Source: Isoetes taiwanensis (Eukaryota > Streptophyta > Lycopodiopsida > Isoetales > Isoetaceae). Taken from it: a DNA stretch of 64,000 bases. A model generated the notes under the pieces. The model had not been told where the DNA came from. It made no database searches and saw only the letters and a list, made by a program, of their open reading frames with translations. Shown here one piece after another: positions 56,012-64,000 of the stretch (positions are counted from its first letter, which is position 1; every line of letters starts with the position of its first letter). Both the position numbers and the translations under genes were made by a program. The stretch spans positions 18,285,018-18,349,017 of the forward strand of contig JAJEKV010000020.1 in NCBI GenBank assembly GCA_021234155.1, in the 5' to 3' direction.

Positions 56012-56022
56012 TGGTATCGAGC
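56012..56022 (+). promoter_or_regulatory. primer-binding site, initiator tRNA-Met type
   Basis: TGGTATCGAGC, one deletion away from TGGTATCAGAGC. The missing base turns CAG into CG, the same change that separates the duplicate copies elsewhere. Confidence 0.75.
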
Positions 56023-58451
56023 AATGTTCTTGGAGACCAAGAGCAAAGCACCGCGATGCTCCCAAAGAGTACTAACTTGATAGGATCCACTTAACCCTAA
56101 AAAGTGGGGAATTTTTTTTTTCTCATTTTTGTAGTTTATGCTAAGCTAGTAAATGATTAAGTGGATTGGAATTTAATATTAGCACGCTTAGGTGAATTGG
56201 AACTTAATAAAACTAGAAAGAATGAGCGGTAAGGTGGTCTCACATTCAGCGCTACCGGTTCAATAACTAAACTTTAGTTTTATGACGAGGCTAAGCCAAG
56301 TGCGGAGACATTGATGACAACAAAGCTTGAAAAGTTATAAAATTTAAAAAAGTAACTTGGTAATTCGAATCTTAGCCTAGGATCTAGCTAGACTAGTCTA
56401 GTTTTTCAATCTCTTTGAACCTCATCTTAAAAGGATTCCCGCGGTAGCGAGAATTGAACCTCCCACCCACTGTGGTTGAACCCCCAAACCCCCCGCCAAC
56501 CATCGAGGGGGCATCGCTTATGCGTTTGAATTATAATTTTAATTAGATTTAAGCTTTAATAATGTTAGATAATATTAATGGCTAAGCCTTAGATTTAGAA
56601 CCAAGGCCCTTAAGCTAGATAGAGACAAAGATCTCGATAGACACCGGGACTCCGACGACATGATGCGCACCAAACGCATCCGCCGACTTTCTCGACAAGG
56701 CTTAAACAGCCTGAGGCCAAGGAGGCTGAAGGAAACAAGAAGAGGAGAGGGCGTAATCGAGAGCGGGAGGCCAAGGCTCAAGAAGCAAGCAGAAAGCGTA
56801 AGCCGGTCCAACATTTTGAAGACTCAACAGCCTGACCGCTCATGGGAAGTTTAGTAACCCTCATGAGGGAAGGCATGTAATTAGCTAGTTTAATTAAGGG
56901 AGATCCCCAGTAGATATGTTGTAAATAATCAATAATTTTGTTAATACATGATAATTTTGAGTAGTTTATGTGTCAAATCTTGCTTAATTAGGACGAAGTT
57001 AGCAAGTAGTAGTTTTTATTTTAGTAAAATAGGATACTCTCAGCACCAAAAAGTGTGATGTCTCACAGCGCTGCGCCTGGTCGCAAAACAAAAGTTAGTT
57101 TTGAAGCGAGGCTAAGCCGTGAGACCTCGCCCAAACTTGACCAAAACAGCTCCAAATTGACCCAATAAAGGGGTCGATTCTGCTTTAATTTGATGAGCCC
57201 ATCACCCTTACACCATTAGTTTACCCAAATTAGACACCTTTGATCGAATGAGATCGATGTCTCTCACCATACCGGGTCGCAAAACAAAAAGTTAGTTTTG
57301 AAGCGAGGCGCAACTCGCGGAGACCTCCAAACTTTGAACCTCCATAACTTGAGCTACAGAGCTCCAAATCGCCTGAAAATTGTTGCAATAGGACCATTAG
57401 ATAGCCTAGAATCCATTCATGACCTCAAATTAGGCTAGAAATGTCAAACCCTAGCCCAAATTGACCAAAATTGCCCAAACCCTTGAATTGTTTTTCCAAA
57501 CTGTAGTTTGTTTGTAGATAGAAGCCTACCCCATTAGTAGCAAAAAAGTATTGCTCTCAACCAAGCTGATACCTTACTCCTAGATGGAAGTGCCCAAGAA
57601 CACCCCTTTGTTATAGTCATCTAGACCTCAAAGATAGCAACCCAAGTCCAACTTTCGATTTACATCACCTCAAGCTCATGCCAAAGGCATAAACCTTGAC
57701 CTAATTTCAGTGTCCTTCTAATAGAGTTTGACTTATATAGCCGCCACATTGACACTCCCTATTGCCAGGATACCTAGAAAGAAGCTAGAGTCTAGAACCG
57801 CCCAAGCCGCTCCAAGTGTAGAGATTGGACTCCCCCAAACCAACTTTGTTAGGACCTTAGGGTATGCCTCAAACATCATGGAGGTTTTGCAAAACAACCC
57901 TCATTTCATGCCATACCACACGTCCTAATATCCATAGACTTGTAGATTATAGATATGTCTCCAGTAATGCTGCTCGAGCCACCTTGCTTGCTTATAGAGC
58001 CCAGAATGTTGTAGGAGAGCCCTTCAAGTAGACCTTAGACTCTAGGAAATACGAGCGCTGCTTTCGAAGTACGGGGCCAGAGCCACAGAAGAGCTTGAGG
58101 CGCAATTCCTTGAAGACATCAAGGTCCCAGCCGATGTACAGACAGATAAGGAGAGGAGACCGAAAAGGCAGACCCAAGAGAGGGAAGCACAACGACAAAC
58201 ACCTAAACCGACAAACGAGTAGAACAGGACACCACCAGCCTAGCATCAATCTTCATCAAATGGGAAGGATATTTGGTAACCAGCGGCATCAAGAATTTTC
58301 TAGATGTCAACCTCCCGGCTATCACGACGAGGTCACATCAGAAAGAGGATCTCGACGCCTTCACCGACTCAACGCACATGAGTTTCAAATGGAGGAATGC
58401 AAGGCAGCAAAATATAGGTGCAGGAAGACGTTAGACATCGATGCCGCGTTA
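56023..58451 (+). mobile_element. internal region of LTR element C (decayed, unassigned)
   Basis: Three related modules at 56231-56312, 57055-57150 and 57255-57335 share GGTCGCAAAACAAAAGTTAG and TTTTGAAGCGAGGC, and are flanked by GTCTCAC/GTGAGAC-type inverted words. From about 57980 the plus strand has Glu/Lys/Arg-rich coding-like pieces (ATEELEAQFLEDIKVPADVQ, then FLDVNLPAITTRSHQKEDLD in another frame), possibly Gag. I do not recognise the family. No protease, RT or integrase motif is visible. Confidence 0.4.
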
Positions 58452-59290
58452 GCATCACGAGCTAGGGCCAGAGGGCATAACCTTCCGTCGAGGAGAGAAG
58501 TCATGGCTTATATGTGAGCGATAGGAACCGGGAGAGAAGACCACCTCGACCTTGCAGCCCAAAGAGCTCAAGCTTAATGTCGCAACGCCAACAAAAGGAG
58601 CGACCAAGCTAGGCAACCACAAAGCACCTAAGGCTGACCAAGATGAGCTTCCAGCTCCTTTGCACCCAAGAGGGAGACCACGAGGGAGGAGACGATATCG
58701 TGGAACATCTCCGACTCGAAGGCCTATATCAGCACTAGGGGCAAGATCAAGGAGGAGAATATTCTGCTCGAACAAGAATTCCGGACCCAGGAACACCTAG
58801 AAACCAAAGGAAGATCGGCTTTAATACGTCAGCCAAGGAGTGCGAGACTCGAATGGATAGGACCCAAAGGGACGGAGGAGACGACCTAGCCGCCAGATAC
58901 AAATCACGCAAAGGCGCACCGTAAGGAGCCATGGTAAGGGCAATGGAGATGACCACACTTCTAGGCATGTGAGAGGCACCTCGAATGAAGCAAAGCCTAA
59001 GCAAAGAGTCGCGACTCGGAAATTCAACCGCGGAGGAATGACATTGCCCGCCTACCACCACGACCATCTCAGAGCTTCAAGACATTCAAGAATGCCCAAC
59101 CGCAACAGCCAGGTGATCCTACTTTGTTTATCAAAGGCACCGCGACATCGGCAACCTTGCAATGACACACCGCATGTAGGGACGTTGAGCGATCACCGCA
59201 TTCCTTACTTAATTTAATATACACATTAAGGAGGAGCATCTTTCTCAAGGGATCACATCGATTTAACACTCTTCGCAGAATTGGCGTGAC
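58452..59290 (+). repeat. inverted repeat, left arm
   Basis: The reverse complement matches 63169-64000, and the match runs off the window end, so the arm is at least 839 bp. The inner boundary is at TTGGCGTGAC (59290). The arm has coding-like character on this strand but with several frame breaks. Confidence 0.85.
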
Positions 59291-62200
59291 GAGCTCCGGA
59301 TCAGACATGAAGCTCAACAATAGTAGCAAAGATCTCAAAGGAACCCCGAGTCAACCGTAACAAAGAAGATGCAAAGAAACCAAAGGGTCAAATGCGATAG
59401 GAGGAGGGGAAACCCTAAAGGAGTATAAACAATTAAGTAGATCTTCGTAGTTGTTTTGAAAAAGTCGATGAATTAAAATCCCAATGTAAATGCATATATG
59501 TCTATTGTATATCTCGGTGCTCACAGATACAAAGTGGAGAAACATGAGTTTAGAGTCATTTTTAGGGATTTAGCTTTTAGATCAGGAAGCTCCTTCGGTT
59601 CGACTACCAAAAGAGGAAGCAAGGAAGCACAACTATAGCCCAAGATCAAAATGGAAGAGCAAGTACGAGGGAGAATCGACTGGAGGCCAAGCAAACCTTC
59701 GACTCCAAACACTTAGGAAGTGGCCTAGAGTAGAAGACAACTCGCCCACCCAATGTCGAATAAGAGATAATACCGGTCATGTCAAGATCATCGGTATTTG
59801 CACCGTGACATCGTCGGGGACGCAACACTACATCTTGTGGCAGCAGCAACACTTGACGAACTTATGACACGAAAGTGGCCTCAACAATAGAAGGAGAACG
59901 CCCACATCAACGAGCCAACTAAGAAGACAACATCTCGACGACCATAATTCCACCTTGTGGTAATATAGGGAATGCGCTTATGACACGTGGATTAGATGGA
60001 GATGCACTTACAAAAGGCACCGCGACGAGGAGATATGCCCCCAACAACTAGGTGATGGCTTCACGTACTCCTACCAAAGAATTAGAAGAGAAGAAACCGA
60101 CCATATCTCTCGACATGTGGCACGCCAAATGCCCAAGGTAGAAGCATTCGACGCTTTTAACGACAAGGATAGCAATGAAGCACCTTCGGGCGAAAAGAGA
60201 GTTCAAGATAATAGCCGGGCTATTCAACGACAAGAGTATATCTAAGGCGTGTACTTCTTCAACTAAAGGGTCAAGCTGCCGCAGAGATAAGGATCCATCA
60301 TCCCGACATAAACGGAGCCATCGGGGAGGAGAGTCATGATGCCTTACTTGCCAAAGAGACCGAAATGCATAGAAGGACAAAGGTCGAGGCGAAAGATGGA
60401 GAAGTGCTAGCAACCGACTTCTTTCCACGAGCTTCCCGTGAGGCAATGGGAGGATCAAAACCGACGAGCACAATCAAAGTCACCGGAGGGTACCTCAAGA
60501 CAAGAAGACGGCATAGCACCGTGGAACGGACAACGCCCAAGCCGGTGATCGAGGGGATCAAACGAAGAAGTTTGGAAGCTCGATGGAGAACCAACTAGGT
60601 GAGGCGAGCCGATGACTTGCACGCGGCCTTGCATGCAACTTGGTGAACCCAAGGATGAACGATTCAAAGAACAACTGCAGAAGAGAACAACTCCAGAGGA
60701 GTATAGCCAAAGGAATCGCGCACAGCCTCAAGAGACGCCTTCAAATAGCTTCAAGTATCATGAAGGGGGGAACACTTATTGCCGAGAACAGGATCAAGAA
60801 GCAGACTGAAATGTCGAAGCATCAACGACAAGCACACCTTAGTTAGAATGTGATGCAAAGCGGTTGTGCCATAGCCGACAAACATCGGAGGGCCCAAGTA
60901 TATCAACAAGTTACCCGAGTACACGTTTCCACGCACAAATAGGAGGATATAGATCGTCAACACCATTGCACCGGGAGGAACACCGATGACATTGCCAAGG
61001 AGTAGGTGTCCAACTCGAAGGGAGGCACAAGGGAGACCTAATAGCTCTAGTAGTAATTGTAATTATGTAAGCTATATGTTGTGCATGTATAGTTCCCTTG
61101 TTATTCCTTCCCTCCCATAGCGTAACAGATCAAAGGAAGAGATGTCATGCAAGTTGCAGGGGGGAAGCAATCAACACGATAACGACAAGAGGACTCGACA
61201 TATGAGACATCGATGGAGTCGAAGACATCGACAGAGTCGTCTTTTAGCTGCCAAGACAAAAAAAGTTCAAGATGAAAGATCTTTTTGAAAAGCGGCATGG
61301 AAGATTCAAGTGATCAACTACGCCATCAAAGCCACCAGCAATGAGAGGCTTCTAACGAACAAAGTCAACCTCTACAGCAAGGAGGAGCCACCGTCAAGGA
61401 GACTGAAGTATCGAGCGACTCGGAAGAACGTTACCTTGCTACTTCAAGCAGGCACCGAGTGGATGAGCTTTTAGCAAGCTCAAGGATCTAAGGCCATGGG
61501 GCCTAGTAAGTTAAATGTATGGATGGTAACATCCATATTAGGATTAGAAGGCATTTCCAGATATTCTGGCTAAAAGGATTGCCCCAATATTGAGCTAAGC
61601 GTCAAGGATTGGGAAGGAAATGCATAGGAGTAACTATAATTATACACGATTGTTAACAGACATCCAACGTATTGAAACCACTTGGTGAGATTGATCTCCT
61701 CGCTAAGAAGGAATCATTACTAGGATAATTGTTAACCATGTATAAATCTAGTACCTCCAAAGAATAATCCAACCGAAAGAAAAGAAGTAATCTAACAAGT
61801 CCGGCCAACTTGTTACGATGACATCAATTCGATTGGTAGGAATATTCCAAGAGCTAAATAACTAAGAAAGGGGGAATCTCTAGAATATAAAAGAATAATA
61901 CATGTAAGGTACATCTAAAATAAGAATTATAGTAATCAAATAGTCTTTTGAGACAAAAGGAATTGTCATGATGACAAAACCTTGTGGTTTAGAATCGTTC
62001 TAACTAAGTAGGTAACCCATAGCTATATTGAAATAAATGATAACATAATATGTGCATCCATCTTAGATGGTTATATATGTTAGCTAAGGCTAGTAAATTA
62101 ATGTGCTAAGTAAGAAGCATATAACCTCTTTAGGGGAGAGAATAGATATGACGTTGTGTACAACGCCATTGAAGGTGTGAGGACCACTTTCTTTTTGAAG

Positions 62201-63168
62201 AAAGTGGGAGGGCTCAATCTTATGATTGAACGCATTTTGCATCGAATTGAGTGACCCATAGAATAGAGTTCACTCCGCAATGGCGAAGTTTAATAGAGCG
62301 CAAGATAGATAGATAGATAGATAGCTCAGAGGTCTTCAACATGCGAGACCGACGCAAAGAGCTATCTACACCAATGAAGTGGAGCAAAACTATGGGAGCA
62401 ATGCAATCCACCAAGTCATCTCCAAATTACTCGACCGCTCAATGGGTGGATGCATTCTATCCTAGGTAAAGGCGTGACGCATGCATTATAAGCTTTAATG
62501 TGTCTTATAAATAAGTTAAATATAGATCCTAATAATTGCATGGAATTACTGTACGTATATGTATCATACGGAAATAAGTTAAATAACAACGATAATGTGA
62601 GGTAGCATGTTAATTAATCCTTCGCAAGGATGCAATTCCTTCCAAGGATAGCCATATGACCTTGGGGTCCTTATAAATATAGATAGAAAATAGAATTCAA
62701 ATATACTTAAGTGCATCTTAGGGATATACTTCCAAGGGTAATGCAGGACCCAAGGAAGAGAATAAGAAGCACATCTAATTCTTGTGTATGATAATTAAAA
62801 CCTTGTCTATGTAACAATAGGTCTAAATCAGGGTTATTGTTCAAATAATCGCGATCTAAAAGTCGTTAAATATTGCAAAGCTTAGAGTAAATATAATTGT
62901 ACTATCGGAAGTAATGTATCCGATACTATGATAATGTTAATTCATAAATATTACCTTAGGGTAATTATGTTAATCACATGCGTTAAAGGAGCCAGCAAAA
63001 ATTGGCTCAGGCATGTCGTTTTGTGTGTAGATTAAATGCTTGTATAGTTAAGCTTAATCTACGCATGCAACCTATGCTAGGTAGGGGTTGCATGCATTGT
63101 TACCGATGATGAGACCACTACAGTGATCTCTAGGGCGTGGTGTAATGTCAATGTAGGCATGACCGCGG
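59291..63168. other. centre of the inverted repeat, no recognised gene
   Basis: 3.9 kb with only short frames. Part of 59880-61460 has the Glu/Lys/Arg-rich, coding-like composition of the arms (for example the segment before 61490), but no motif was recognised. Bases 61500-63110 are A+T rich. Bases 62147-62200 hold small inverted words (ACGTTGTGTACAACG; ACTTTCTTTTTGAAGAAAGT). Confidence 0.5.
62304..62324. repeat. (GATA)n microsatellite
   Basis: Five consecutive GATA units plus a partial one. Confidence 0.9.
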
Positions 63169-64000
63169 TCACGCCAATTGCGAAGAGTGTTCGTCGATGT
63201 GATCCCTTGAGAAAGATGCTCCTCCTTAATGTGTATATTCGTCGTAAGGAATGCGGTGATCGCTCAACGTCCCTACATGCGGTGTGTCATTGCAAGGTTG
63301 CCGATGTGCGGTGCCTTTGATCGCTTAAGTAGGATCACCTGGCTGTTGCAGTTGGGCATTCTTGAATGTCTTCAAGCCTCGAGATCGCGGGTCTGGTAGG
63401 CGTGCAATGTCATTCCTCCGCAGTTGAATTTCGAAAAGCGACTCCGCTTTGCTTAGGCTTTGCTTCATTCTCGAGGTGCCTCTCCCGCGCCTAGAAGTGT
63501 GGTCATCTCCATTGCCCTTACCATGGCTCCTTCCGGGTCGCCTTTGCGTGATTTGTATCTCTGGCGGCTAGGTCGCCTCCTCCGTCCTTTGGGTCCTATC
63601 CATTCGAGTCTCGCACTCCTTGGCTGACGTATTAAAGCCGATCTTCCTTTGGTTTCTAGGTGTTCCTGGGTCCGGAATTCTTGTTCGAGCAGAATATTCT
63701 CCTCCTTGATCTTGCCCCTAGTGCCGATATAGGCCTTCGAAGTGGAGATGTTCCCCGATATCGCGTCTCCTCCCCTCGTGGTCTCCCATCGGTGCAAGGG
63801 AGCTGGAAGCTCATCTTGGTCAGCCTTAGGTGCTTTGTGGTTTGCCTAGCTTGGTCGCCTTTTGTTGGCGTTGTTCGACATTCGCTTGAGCTCCGGGCTG
63901 CAAGGTCGAGGTGGTCTTCTCCGGTTCCTATACGCCTCTCGTGTCGCCATGACTTCTCTCCTCGACGGAAGGTTATGCCCTCGGCCCTAGCTCGTGATGC
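63169..64000 (-). repeat. inverted repeat, right arm (runs out of window)
   Basis: Complement of 58452-59290. On the minus strand it has a 110-codon open frame (63797-63465) with a Glu/Lys-rich helix (KIKEENILLEQEFRTQEHLE) followed by an Arg-rich stretch. The corresponding frame in the left arm is broken. Family unknown; probably part of a retroelement polyprotein. Confidence 0.8.

Noticed and set aside
56445-56515. tRNA-like GGTTCAATTCTCGC on the minus strand
   Set aside because: Only a B-box-like word is present; no A-box at the right distance and no acceptor stem.
58095-58517. 140-codon Arg-rich plus-strand frame as a gene
   Set aside because: Neighbouring frames read more like a polyprotein in pieces, and the start and end are not supported; treated as part of the decayed LTR element interior.
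1-64000. CRISPR array, bacterial operons, rRNA genes, organellar DNA
   Set aside because: No regularly spaced identical repeats, no ribosome-binding-site-linked gene runs, and no rRNA or chloroplast gene sequence was recognised on either strand.

Overview
The window is repeat-rich, roughly 60% A+T nuclear DNA from a eukaryote, most likely a land plant. A seed-free lineage (fern, lycophyte or bryophyte) or a streptophyte alga fits best. This is inferred from the mix of elements: a plant-type LINE, a hAT-like DNA transposon, LTR retrotransposons primed by initiator tRNA-Met, a DIRS-like element and a Penelope-like reverse transcriptase. A decayed plant-type trihelix (Myb/SANT-like) coding remnant is also present. 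I found no intact host gene, rRNA, convincing functional tRNA or CRISPR array.

Layout. The left three quarters is a head-to-tail tandem duplication with a period of about 26.4 kb. Bases 1-21764 repeat as 26381-48161, and 21765-26380 is the part of the second unit whose counterpart should lie upstream of the window. Each unit holds, in order: (a) a non-autonomous hAT-like element (26127-28740) inserted with an 8-bp target duplication into the palm domain of a plus-strand LINE 3' half; (b) about 1.9 kb of non-coding DNA; (c) the 5' half (ORF1, endonuclease, start of RT) of what looks like the same LINE, on the minus strand; (d) a complete 2.2-kb non-autonomous LTR retrotransposon with LTRs, PBS, PPT and 5-bp TSD; (e) a trihelix-like pseudogene; (f) a solo or truncated LTR starting TGTGGGATATATCCCACA, next to a Ty3/gypsy integrase relic; (g) a minus-strand DIRS-like remnant (RT start and a zinc-knuckle Gag-like ORF). 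The unit-specific stretch 21765-26380 carries a composite of palindromic direct repeats followed by a LINE 3' tail.

Right of the duplication (48162-64000) lies a Penelope-like RT with an uninterrupted frame (49313-51442). It sits between inverted copies of one LTR family (48344-49107 minus; 55232-56010 plus, the latter followed by a PBS). The right end is a large inverted repeat (58452-59290 against 63169-64000) around a 3.9-kb centre.

Working together. Nothing here is an operon or host pathway; the window is a nested transposon graveyard. Insertion order can be read: LINE, then hAT, then the inversion splitting the LINE or the reverse order, with the LTR element also inside, and finally the 26-kb duplication that copied everything. 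The duplicate copies differ mostly at CAG/CTG sites in both directions. That is more like sequencing error at CHG-methylated cytosines than evolution, so many of the frameshifts and stops listed below may not be real.
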